Source: Halobacteroidaceae bacterium (GTDB lineage: Bacteria; Bacillota; Halanaerobiia; B1SED10-174). From it: DNA of 32,783 nt. Positions 1-7,644 of the stretch are shown in pieces. The stretch spans positions 1 through 32,783 of the forward strand of contig PUKG01000280.1 in the NCBI GenBank assembly GCA_003550445.1, read 5' to 3'. Position numbers and translations under genes: made by a program. The notes under the pieces are model-generated. The model did no database searches. It was given only the letters and a program-made list of their open reading frames with translations, and was not told where the DNA came from. Positions within the stretch are counted from its first letter, which is position 1, and each line of letters opens with the position of its first letter.

Positions 1-1936
1 AATCATCCTTTTTTTCATTTTCTCCCTCTTCATCACAGGTTTCAGGAGGAATACACTGTAAAAATTGTGATGGGTCTCGTCCAACATTTGCCCCAAATAT
101 TTGTCTCCGCTGAGCCCAGGTAATATAAAGAGTTTCCTGTGCCCTTGTCATCCCAACATAACAAAGCCGGCGTTCCTCTTCAATTTCTTCAGGATCCTCC
201 ATTGACCGGGTATGAGGGCAAAACCCTTCTTCCATTCCAACCATGAAAACCACTGGGAATTCCAACCCCTTTGCTGTATGAAGGGTCATTAAAGTTATCC
301 CGCCCTTGTCCTCTTCATACATATCAATATCTGAAACGAGGGACACCTCAGCAAGGAAATTTTCCAAGCCCTCCCAACCTTCCTCGGGAACATCCTCAAG
401 AACATTAAAAAGTTCCTGGATGTTTTCCATCCTGGATTGGGCTTCAATATTATCACTTTCTGCAAACTGGGCCCAGTAACCTGTTCTTTCCAAAATTTCC
501 TGCAGAAGGTCTCCAAGAACAAGTTTTTCTACTTCTCCCCGCAATTCTTCGATCATATTATAAAAACCGGCTAGGGAATTTTTCTGGCGAGGCCCAAGGG
601 GTAAATCTTTAACCTGCCCTAAAACCCGGTAGGGAGTTGTTCCCCTTTTTAAAGCTTCCTGTTCCAAAGTCTCCAGGGTTGCAGGACCTATTCCTCTCCT
701 GGGAGTATTAACCACCCGGAAAAAACTAAGGGTATCGTCGGGGTTATAAATTAGCTTTAGATAAGCCAGGAGATCCTTGATTTCCATTCTATCATAAAAC
801 TTCATTCCCCCTACTATCCTGTAGGGAATACCTGCCTGGACCAGGGCCGATTCAATAATTCTGGACTGGGCGTTAGTCCGATAGAAAACTGCAATATCCC
901 GGGCAGGAACCCCTTTTTCTTCCAGGTTTTGCACCTCCTGGGCAATAAATGAGGCTTCTTCTTCCCCGCTGTAAAACTCCTTTAAAATAATGGGATTTCC
1001 CTTTCCCTTGCTGGTCCATAAATCCTTTTCTTTTCGCCGGGAATTTGCTGCAATTACTCCCTGGGCTCCGCTTAAAATGTTCTGGTAGGATCGATAGTTT
1101 TCTTCCAACTTTATTGTTTTTGCTCCCGGATAATCCCTTTCAAAACTTAAAATGTTATTAATGTCCGCTCCCCGGAATCCATAAATTCCCTGGTCGGGAT
1201 CCCCCACAACTGTAAGGTTCCCCTTTTTTCCAGCAAGCAGGCTAATCCATCGATATTGAGCATGGTTAACATCCTGGTATTCGTCTACCAGAATGTAACC
1301 AAACCTGTTCTGGTAGGCTGACCTGACCTCGGGTTCTTGCAAAAGAAGTTTTACCGCAACCATTATCAGATCATCAAAATCCAGGGCATTGGATTTTTTT
1401 AGTTCCTTTTGGTACTCGGTATATACATTGTAAACATTCTCCTGGAAAAAATCGTGGACAGTTGAACCCATTTGCTTGGGTTCTTTCAGTTCACTCTTTA
1501 ACCGAGAAATTTCCTGCTGAATTGCTCCAGGCTTTATTGTCTGGGTATCAAGGTTGATTTTTTTCATAATATTTTTAATCAGGGTTCTGGAATCCTGGGA
1601 ATCATAGATGACAAAATTCGGGGAAAACCCGATTCGATTTATCTCCCGGCGAAGAATTCGGACCGAGAGAGAATGAAAGGTTCCCATCCAGATATCCGAG
1701 GTGTCAAGCCCGATTAGCCGGTAAATTCGATTCTTCATTTCTTCAGCAGCTTTATTAGTAAAGGTAACCCCTAAAATATTCCGGGGATTAATTCCCTTTT
1801 CCTTAATCAGGTAAGCTATCCGGTGGGTTAACACCCTTGTTTTTCCGCTACCGGCCCCGGCAAGGATTAATAGAGGCCCATCCCCGTGGGTAACGGCCTC
1901 TTTTTGGGGTCGATTTAGGTTTGTTAGTATTCTCAT
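1..1936 (-). CDS. pcrA: ATP-dependent DNA helicase PcrA/UvrD, C-terminus cut by window edge
   Basis: SF1A 3'-5' DNA helicase used in repair and in clearing recombination and replication intermediates. Translating the minus strand from the ATG at 1936 gives about 645 uninterrupted residues running off the left edge. Visible motifs are Walker A AGAGSGKT (about residues 26-33), the Walker B-type block LVDEYQDVNHAQY, GDPDQGIYGFRGA, ENYRS and, near the window edge, the late motifs TLHTAKGLEFPVVF and EEERRLCYVGMTRA. PcrA is usually about 730 residues, so some 80-100 residues are missing. An in-frame TAG directly precedes the ATG, so this is the only reasonable start; a GAGGAG ribosome site lies 11 nt upstream. 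In Firmicutes pcrA is often followed by ligA, which would lie beyond the window. PcrA is preferred over UvrD from the lineage alone. Confidence 0.95.
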   Translation of the reverse strand, partial: MRILTNLNRPQKEAVTHGDGPLLILAGAGSGKTRVLTHRIAYLIKEKGINPRNILGVTFTNKAAEEMKNRIYRLIGLDTSDIWMGTFHSLSVRILRREINRIGFSPNFVIYDSQDSRTLIKNIMKKINLDTQTIKPGAIQQEISRLKSELKEPKQMGSTVHDFFQENVYNVYTEYQKELKKSNALDFDDLIMVAVKLLLQEPEVRSAYQNRFGYILVDEYQDVNHAQYRWISLLAGKKGNLTVVGDPDQGIYGFRGADINNILSFERDYPGAKTIKLEENYRSYQNILSGAQGVIAANSRRKEKDLWTSKGKGNPIILKEFYSGEEEASFIAQEVQNLEEKGVPARDIAVFYRTNAQSRIIESALVQAGIPYRIVGGMKFYDRMEIKDLLAYLKLIYNPDDTLSFFRVVNTPRRGIGPATLETLEQEALKRGTTPYRVLGQVKDLPLGPRQKNSLAGFYNMIEELRGEVEKLVLGDLLQEILERTGYWAQFAESDNIEAQSRMENIQELFNVLEDVPEEGWEGLENFLAEVSLVSDIDMYEEDKGGITLMTLHTAKGLEFPVVFMVGMEEGFCPHTRSMEDPEEIEEERRLCYVGMTRAQETLYITWAQRRQIFGANVGRDPSQFLQCIPPETCDEEGENEKKDD

Positions 1937-1962
1937 CTAACCAAACACTCCTCGTCTCTGCC

Positions 1963-1991
1963 TTGACTTTACAGGGTAAGAAAAGTAAACT
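1963..1991 (+). promoter_or_regulatory. Predicted sigma-A promoter for the LiaF-like membrane protein
   Basis: The -35 TTGACT (1963-1968) and -10 TAAACT (1986-1991) are separated by 17 nt. Initiation would fall near 1998, leaving a short leader that contains the AAAGGA ribosome site at 2011-2016. It lies in the divergent gap next to the pcrA start. Prediction from consensus only. Confidence 0.5.
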
Positions 1992-2025
1992 GTTTATAGG
2001 ATTATCTTTGAAAGGACTGGTTTCT

Positions 2026-2556
2026 TTGCCCAAAGGATTAAAACTACCTTACACGGGAATTTTCCTTTTGTTTACCGGGATTTTTTTGCTGAGCAGAGCA
2101 ATCGGGTTGTGGGATCAATTCCCATTTCTATATAATACAGAATCCTTCCTTCTTATTTCCTCTATTTTGTTTCTCTTATTCTACTTGCTTTCCGGGAGAA
2201 GACAGGGTTACCTGGTAACCGGGCTAATCCTTCTATCCCTATCAAGCACAATTTTTTTACCAGGGAAAGTTAGTTTCCCGCCCTTTCTGGCTGAAACCCT
2301 TTTCTTCCACCTGTTAAGCCTTGCCTTTATTCTGGTTTTTTTAATTCATACCAGAACCTTAAAGGACAAAAACAAGCGAAACTGGCCCTTTTATCCGGCA
2401 ATTTTATTATTCGGAACCGGGGTCCTGATTTACCTTCTGGATACGGAAATCCTTCCCGTCACTTTTTTGCAGCGATTTGACATTTTATGGCCGCTGGCCT
2501 TGATTTCAGTAGGTTTTTATCTGGTCATTAATTATCTTGCTCGACGGGGCTCTTAA
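2026..2556 (+). CDS. Small multi-pass membrane protein with LiaF/DUF5668-like C-terminal segment
   Basis: Predicted integral membrane protein of 176 residues with about five hydrophobic segments and very few charged residues outside one loop (TLKDKNKRN). The last 45 residues follow the pattern of LiaF transmembrane/DUF5668 regions: GVLIYLLD, then a short loop, then ILWPLALISVGFYLVINY. I chose the TTG at 2026 because AAAGGA sits 9 nt upstream and the predicted promoter would start transcription near 1998. An earlier in-frame TTG at 2008 is possible but would leave a leader of only about 10 nt. LiaF-type proteins sense or repress envelope stress signalling, but the soluble LiaF C-terminal domain is absent and no kinase or regulator is adjacent, so the role is unknown. 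Its 3' end overlaps the 3' end of the convergent gene by 29 nt. Confidence 0.7.
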   Translation: MPKGLKLPYTGIFLLFTGIFLLSRAIGLWDQFPFLYNTESFLLISSILFLLFYLLSGRRQGYLVTGLILLSLSSTIFLPGKVSFPPFLAETLFFHLLSLAFILVFLIHTRTLKDKNKRNWPFYPAILLFGTGVLIYLLDTEILPVTFLQRFDILWPLALISVGFYLVINYLARRGS

Positions 2557-5221
2557 AATATTCCTCGCCGATAGTACGGACAAACCCTCCCAGGTTAAAC
2601 CGGAAATATCCACGGAAATCCTCATCAGTATTATAAGAAACTCCACCGACCAGCTCCAGGGGAATTCTACCCTGGAGTAATTCTATTTCTAAAATCCCTT
2701 CCAGGCCCCCACCAAATCTATCAACTCGAGTTCCTTCTACCCAGCTAGACCCTCTTTCGATATAGGGGCGGGCCCTTAAACTATCCAGGAAAACAGGAAA
2801 CTCCCCTCGTCCCCTTTTTATTTTCAGGACTCTTTGGGTAAGTTCCAGGCGGTTTAACCAGATCATCTCTCCCTGCAGGGAAGTAGAAAAACTTCTCATG
2901 GAAGTACTTACCTGGTAATCTCCTGGAGCAAGACCTCCCAGGGTTGATATTCCAAGGGTTGTTCCCCGCCAGGGGCTTACCCTCGCAAAACCCTGTCCGA
3001 TCAGCTGTGTATCCCAGCCTTCGGCAAACCAGCTTGATCCATCTAAAGCATATCCCAGATTCATATTGAACCTGTCCTCACCCCGGGTAAATTGCTGAGT
3101 CCAGCCCAGATGGATTCCCGGATAAATCATATCCGGAAGGAAGTAAGATCCGCCCCCAATCCGGAAGTTTGCTGCTGAAAACAAGTTCCGTTGCACAGGG
3201 AAGTGTAAAAGAAACTGCCCTCCATCAAATCGCCGGGGATCAGAAAATTCCACAGGCCCCACCCGGGAAGTCCATCCACCCTGTAAAAGAGTTTCAATTT
3301 GGCCTATTCTTCCCTGATCGGGGTAAATTCCCGTATAAAAACTGTAAACCGGAGCAATCGGGAAACCAGAAGCAACACTGGCCTCATAATATACCAGTTG
3401 CAAAGGATCCCAACCAAACATGTTAAAACCAAAAATCCCTTCTGATGTCCAGGGTATAACAAGCCTCGGAGTTAATTTGCTAAAAAGGGGATAGTTTTGG
3501 CTTGTCCTTCTTACTTCTCTCATTTCCCTTAAATCTTCATCTTCTTCTGGAACAAAAAAGGTCAGGTCCCTGGGAAGCCACTCTTCTCTTTCAATCCTAT
3601 CCTCTTTTACCTGATAACCCTGGGCGGTCAGGACTACAAAATAATCCCTGTTCTCCCCGGGACCGATATCAAAAGTTCCATAAGGGTTTGAGGTAACCTG
3701 CCAGAATTCCCCGGTTTCAAAATCATGGGCCAGTACCTGGGGAGGGCCACCAAGGCCGGCTATAGTATAAAGGTAGGAACCATCTGCCGACCAAACGGGG
3801 CGGTGTAAATTTCCTTCCCGGACAAAAGTGGTCTCCAGGTAACCGGTTGTTGTATTGTAAATCCATAAACCCCTTTTTCCTCCTTCAACCCAAACCTCAA
3901 TTGCCAGTTTTTCTCCAGAGGGATCCCAGGCAAGGGCCCCATAATCAATTTCTGGCCGGTTATAAAAAAGGGTTTCTTTTTTCCCGGTTTCAACATTGAA
4001 AACAGAAATTTGATTTCCATCAATTAAATTTTCTACAAAAGCAATCTCTCCCCCTGAGGACCAGGCGGGATGCCTCCCTCCCCGGTGGGAAGTAATTTGC
4101 TCCCGATTGCCTGTTTCAAGGTCATAAATATAAATTTGATGGTACATTTCTTTTAACCCTTCTGGGGTTTGGGTTGCAAAAGCAATTTTTTTTCCATCAG
4201 GAGACCAGGCCGGTCTTCCTCCGTAAATTCCCGAGCCTGAAACAACCTGCTGATCTTTTTGTCCATCATAAAGCCTCAGGGAAGGGAAAAATTCTCCCTG
4301 GTGAAAATAAAGAACTCTATCAGTCTGGGGACAAGTTGATAGGTTTTGGTTATAACCCCAGGCGGAAGTAATTGTTTCCTGTGGATCAACGCTGCCAATT
4401 GATGTTAACATATCCTGCCATTCAATATACGTTTCTTCAAGGTCATCACCTGTAAGGTAATTAAACCATCCGGAGATGCCTCTAAAGGGGTTGTCGGGAT
4501 ATTTCCGGGCAAGATCAACAATTAGTTCTTCTCCATAAATATCAATTAAATAGGCCATAAACCAGGCACCATAATTATAAGCAGCCATGGGCCCCGGCCA
4601 TGATTCAAGATTATAAAGCCCCTGAATCTGGTCAAAGTAATACAACTCTCCAGCATCTGCCTGGGCCCTGAGCATTGACTCAATTACCGGACTCTGAGAA
4701 CGCCCTCCTTCAGTTAAATCCGTTTCAACTGTCATGGCAAACCCTTCAATAAACCAGTAGGGTTGAAGAATAATTGGGGGAAAGATCTGGGAAACCCAAC
4801 CCCAGGGAAGCAACCTTTCAGGTGGCATTGATAGTTGGAGGATATGAGCATATTCATGGGCAATAAGTAACCGGAGATAACTTTCGTAATCTCCAAAACC
4901 ACCTTCCAAATTAAACTGGCCAAGATAGATCCCAATCCTTCTGTCCCAGGAAATATCAGCCCATCCCCCGGCTGTATCTCTCTCGGAAAAAATTATCAGA
5001 TCGGTTTTTCTTTTGGGTTCAAAATTCAAAAAACCGGTAAGCTGAACATGGACATCTTCAGCAATTTCTGCAGCCTGATTGGCGGGACCTTCAAGGCCAG
5101 CAGGGAAATAAACCCTAAAATTTTCGGTTTCAATTTGCTGCCAGTTGAAAAACATTGCACCCTCAACGGGTTGAACCAGAACAACCATCAAAACCAGGGA
5201 AAAAAGAATAGTTTTTAGCAT
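2528..5221 (-). CDS. Secreted protein: gluzincin-like metalloprotease + TolB-type propeller + predicted outer-membrane barrel
   Basis: An 897-residue exported protein. Residues 1-22 are a signal peptide (LKTILFSLVLMVVLV core, VEGA cleavage region). Residues about 25-280 resemble peptidase MA-type gluzincins: HEYAH at 122-126 (zinc ligands H122 and H126, catalytic E123), with E159 of WFIEGFA as the probable third ligand. Residues about 300-540 carry at least four TolB/PD40 propeller repeats (WSPDGKKIAF, AWSSGGEIAF, AWDPSGEKLAI, WSADGSYLYT). From about 590 to the end, alternating, aromatic- and glycine-rich segments without hydrophobic helices suggest an outer-membrane beta-barrel. The ATG at 5221 is chosen because AAGGAG lies 10 nt upstream; a TTG 9 nt earlier is too close to it. 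The barrel part is inferred from composition. The chain does not end in the classical terminal Phe; about 15 polar residues follow the last strand-like segment. Substrate unknown. Confidence 0.8.
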   Translation of the reverse strand: MLKTILFSLVLMVVLVQPVEGAMFFNWQQIETENFRVYFPAGLEGPANQAAEIAEDVHVQLTGFLNFEPKRKTDLIIFSERDTAGGWADISWDRRIGIYLGQFNLEGGFGDYESYLRLLIAHEYAHILQLSMPPERLLPWGWVSQIFPPIILQPYWFIEGFAMTVETDLTEGGRSQSPVIESMLRAQADAGELYYFDQIQGLYNLESWPGPMAAYNYGAWFMAYLIDIYGEELIVDLARKYPDNPFRGISGWFNYLTGDDLEETYIEWQDMLTSIGSVDPQETITSAWGYNQNLSTCPQTDRVLYFHQGEFFPSLRLYDGQKDQQVVSGSGIYGGRPAWSPDGKKIAFATQTPEGLKEMYHQIYIYDLETGNREQITSHRGGRHPAWSSGGEIAFVENLIDGNQISVFNVETGKKETLFYNRPEIDYGALAWDPSGEKLAIEVWVEGGKRGLWIYNTTTGYLETTFVREGNLHRPVWSADGSYLYTIAGLGGPPQVLAHDFETGEFWQVTSNPYGTFDIGPGENRDYFVVLTAQGYQVKEDRIEREEWLPRDLTFFVPEEDEDLREMREVRRTSQNYPLFSKLTPRLVIPWTSEGIFGFNMFGWDPLQLVYYEASVASGFPIAPVYSFYTGIYPDQGRIGQIETLLQGGWTSRVGPVEFSDPRRFDGGQFLLHFPVQRNLFSAANFRIGGGSYFLPDMIYPGIHLGWTQQFTRGEDRFNMNLGYALDGSSWFAEGWDTQLIGQGFARVSPWRGTTLGISTLGGLAPGDYQVSTSMRSFSTSLQGEMIWLNRLELTQRVLKIKRGRGEFPVFLDSLRARPYIERGSSWVEGTRVDRFGGGLEGILEIELLQGRIPLELVGGVSYNTDEDFRGYFRFNLGGFVRTIGEEYFKSPVEQDN

Positions 5222-5240
5222 ACCCGGCAAACTCCTTCCC

Positions 5241-5269
5241 TTTACAAATACTTTTTCAAATGATATACT
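5241..5269 (+). promoter_or_regulatory. Strong predicted sigma-A promoter of tRNA-Pro
   Basis: TTTACA (5241-5246), a 17-nt spacer, then TATACT (5264-5269). The tRNA begins 15 nt after the -10 box. The -35 box lies only about 20 nt from the start codon of the divergently transcribed barrel protein, so the two transcription units must share or abut promoter DNA. Confidence 0.75.
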
Positions 5270-5283
5270 CTAATATGAAAATG

Positions 5284-5360
5284 CGGAGCGTAGCGCAGCT
5301 TGGAAGCGCGCTGTCTTCGGGAGGCAGAGGCCCCGGGTTCAAATCCCGGCGCTCCGACCA
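5284..5360 (+). tRNA. tRNA-Pro, anticodon CGG
   Basis: A 77-nt cloverleaf. The acceptor stem CGGAGCG (5284-5290) pairs exactly with CGCTCCG (5350-5356), followed by discriminator A and an encoded CCA. The D arm has GCGC/GCGC around AGCTTGGAA. The anticodon stem CTGTC/GGCAG (one G-T pair) holds the loop TTCGGGA, giving anticodon CGG, which reads CCG. The T arm is CCGGG TTCAAAT CCCGG. The C1-G72 pair and the G-rich loop are typical of bacterial tRNA-Pro. It stands alone on the plus strand between two minus-strand genes, with its own promoter and terminator. Confidence 0.97.
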
Positions 5361-5372
5361 GTTATAATATTT

Positions 5373-5402
5373 CCCCGGCCCAATTTTAGGCCGGGGTTTT
5401 TT
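5373..5402 (+). terminator. Rho-independent terminator of tRNA-Pro
   Basis: A perfect 8-bp GC stem, CCCCGGCC (5373-5380) and GGCCGGGG (5389-5396), with an 8-nt loop and six T residues. There is no T run on the minus side, so it acts for the plus strand only. It lies 12 nt after the tRNA CCA. Confidence 0.92.
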
Positions 5403-5409
5403 GTTTTTT

Positions 5410-6318
5410 CTAACCCCGGGCTATCCAGGGCTTATTGGTTCCAAAACGGCTTTTCAGGGTAACACCAAGGGCAATCATATAAATCAAGGCCATTATCACA
5501 GCGTGGATCGGGCCTCCGATAAATGGGACAAGCCTGATTAAAAGCCTGACAATAAAAATTCCCAGTAAACCAACTACCGCTACACCAATTACCTTTTCAT
5601 CCTTACGGCCAAATTTTTCCAAAAGCCACTCTCCCAAAAGGAAAAATATTCCCACCTGTCCTAAAATTATGGCCAGGTAATACCCCAACAAAACAATTAA
5701 AGCCAGAGGGATCCCCAAGATTGTTATTATTAAAAACAGAACAGCCGGGACCAAAAGAATGAAACCTAAAAATCCAACAAGAAGTGACATTCCCCATTCT
5801 CTTTTTAACGTTGAGGCTACACCCCTGACATTATTGGAAAATAAAAAGGCTACAAGAAGGGTAAAAAGTAGCTGGTAAAAAAATCCAAAAACCGATCCCC
5901 ATGCCGAAACAACCGGTCTAAAAACCCAGCCGGGAAACCCTACCCGGAAAGGTTCAGTTATGCCATAACTACGGAAACTTCCTCCAATCTGAACCTGGGG
6001 ATCTCTCCAAACTGAACCTCCTACCTGGACAAGATCTCCTTCAACACTTGAACCTCTTTCCATGCGCAGGTTCCCACCAACATTTACAAGATCCCCCGTT
6101 ATCCGACCTTCAACCAGGGCATCGCCGCCAATACTTATTAAATCCCCCTCTATCGTTCCAAAAACTTCCACTCGTCCCCCAAATATAACAAGATCTCCAA
6201 AAACTGTCTCATCCGGTCCTACAGTTCTGCTTCCCCCAAAAGTAACACCTGAGCCTGCCTGGACAATACCAGAAAATAAAAAAATTAATGCTAAAACCAT
6301 AAATAACCGGTATTTCAT
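5410..6318 (-). CDS. Exported bactofilin-like (polymer-forming) domain fused to membrane domain
   Basis: A 302-residue protein with an N-terminal signal or anchor (KYRLFMVLALIFLFSGIVQA). Residues about 35-115 contain four imperfect 17-19-residue repeats of the type GDLVxxGGxxxVxGxI, the right-handed beta-helix signature of bactofilin/polymer-forming proteins (GDLVIFGG, GDLISIGG, GDLVNVGG, GDLVQVGG). Residues about 140-290 hold four to five transmembrane helices. This is a recurrent architecture in which a beta-helix faces outward and is anchored by a membrane domain; its function is not established. The ATG at 6318 has GGAGG 8 nt upstream; the GTG three codons earlier would lie within that ribosome site. 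The next gene upstream on this strand (MFS) ends 72 nt away, with no clear terminator between them. Confidence 0.75.
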   Translation of the reverse strand: MKYRLFMVLALIFLFSGIVQAGSGVTFGGSRTVGPDETVFGDLVIFGGRVEVFGTIEGDLISIGGDALVEGRITGDLVNVGGNLRMERGSSVEGDLVQVGGSVWRDPQVQIGGSFRSYGITEPFRVGFPGWVFRPVVSAWGSVFGFFYQLLFTLLVAFLFSNNVRGVASTLKREWGMSLLVGFLGFILLVPAVLFLIITILGIPLALIVLLGYYLAIILGQVGIFFLLGEWLLEKFGRKDEKVIGVAVVGLLGIFIVRLLIRLVPFIGGPIHAVIMALIYMIALGVTLKSRFGTNKPWIARG

Positions 6319-6390
6319 CCAAGCCACCTCCTCTCTTTTCTCCTATAAGTTTAGCTTTTTCTTTTGGTTTTGTAAAGAAATTTTTTCCTT

Positions 6391-7626
6391 TTATCTTTCC
6401 TGTTCTGCAGCCTGAATTTCAAGGCCCCGGAACATGAAATAAAAGAAAATTGTTGAGAAGATATAAAAAATAGCTGCAACCTGGAAAACAAACTGGTAAC
6501 TAAAGCCAGCAATTAACATTCCGCTAATTGGCCCGCAAATGGTCCAACCCAGCTGAAAAACCAGTTGATGTAGGCTGGTAGCAGTTCCTTTCATTTTATC
6601 TGAAACATTATCCATCATTAGGTTCATGGTAATGGGGTTAGCAGAATTCATCATACTGCCCCGGAAAAGAAAAGCAATTAGAGCAAGTATTAACAGGTTA
6701 GTATTTCCGAGTATCAACAGAAAAACAATTGATAAACCCTGAAGGGTACAGATTGCAGGAACCCTTCCCAGCTTTTGCGCCAGGGGTGGCCCGATTAGCA
6801 TGGCCAAGGCCATTGCGGCCTGCCCACCCGCCATAATTGTACCGATTCTACCTGTGGTCAACCCAAAAACATGGGCAAAATAAAGGTTAAAATATGGAAC
6901 AATTAAACCTGCTCCCAGGCCTAAAAGGAGGGAAGCAAGAACAAACTTAAAAATCGTTTTTTTCTCCGGGGTTTCTTTTAAACGTCTGGCAAACCCTGTC
7001 CAGCTCTGGCTACTTCCTTTCTTTTTCTCCTTAATCCGAATTAAAGGAAAGAGGGCAACAATGGAGATTCCCCCGGCAAGAAAAAGGGCAACCTGCTTAC
7101 TCCAAACCGGAGCCATTCCCAAAATTATCTCCAATGAATCCGCAAGCCAGCCTCCCCCAACATTCCCCAGCATAGTGGAAAACATCATCAATGACCAGCT
7201 CAAACTAAACAGATGCATTCTTTCCCGGGGTCCTGCGTTTTCGGAAATAAAGGGGGGGTTGGTAACCATAAAAATTGCCTGCCCCAGGCCAAAGGTAAAG
7301 GAAAAAAACAGAATGGGAAAATTGGTTTCCACCAGGGCAACTCCAAGGAGTCCTACCCCAACCAGCAGAACTCCTCCTGACATTACAGGTTTCCGCCCTT
7401 TATTATCACTGATAATTCCCGCTGGAATCAAAACAATAACTGCGGCCAGGGCTTTTAAAGAAACAGTTTGCCCCACAAATGCTTCTGTAAAACCAAGATC
7501 CCGCAGGTACAGGTTGAAAATAACCATGTGGACACCCCGGGCCATGGCTGAAAGGCAGAGAGCCAGGAACATCCTCTTGATATTTGGACTGGCCTGGCCC
7601 AGGGAATTAATATATTGCTTAACCAC
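6391..7626 (-). CDS. Major facilitator superfamily transporter
   Basis: A 411-residue protein with about twelve hydrophobic segments and a charged central loop (RIKEKKKGSSQSWTGFARRLKETPEKK) at the middle, the normal 6+6 MFS layout. An MFS motif A-like sequence, GIISDNKGRKPVM, lies between helices 2 and 3. The family moves small solutes or drugs using ion gradients; nothing in the sequence identifies the substrate. The start is GTG at 7626 with AAAGGAAG 8 nt upstream. It is the last gene of a three-gene unit (DUF3842, FAD oxidoreductase, MFS), starting 18 nt after the oxidoreductase stop codon, so it may carry a substrate or product of that enzyme; that link is inference. Confidence 0.85.
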   Translation of the reverse strand: MVKQYINSLGQASPNIKRMFLALCLSAMARGVHMVIFNLYLRDLGFTEAFVGQTVSLKALAAVIVLIPAGIISDNKGRKPVMSGGVLLVGVGLLGVALVETNFPILFFSFTFGLGQAIFMVTNPPFISENAGPRERMHLFSLSWSLMMFSTMLGNVGGGWLADSLEIILGMAPVWSKQVALFLAGGISIVALFPLIRIKEKKKGSSQSWTGFARRLKETPEKKTIFKFVLASLLLGLGAGLIVPYFNLYFAHVFGLTTGRIGTIMAGGQAAMALAMLIGPPLAQKLGRVPAICTLQGLSIVFLLILGNTNLLILALIAFLFRGSMMNSANPITMNLMMDNVSDKMKGTATSLHQLVFQLGWTICGPISGMLIAGFSYQFVFQVAAIFYIFSTIFFYFMFRGLEIQAAEQER

Positions 7627-7644
7627 CGTGATTTCTTCCTTTCT

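Noticed and set aside
1848..2033. Minus-strand 61-codon frame at the start of pcrA
   Set aside because: It is antisense or out of frame to pcrA and the LiaF-like gene, with no family features; a shadow frame.
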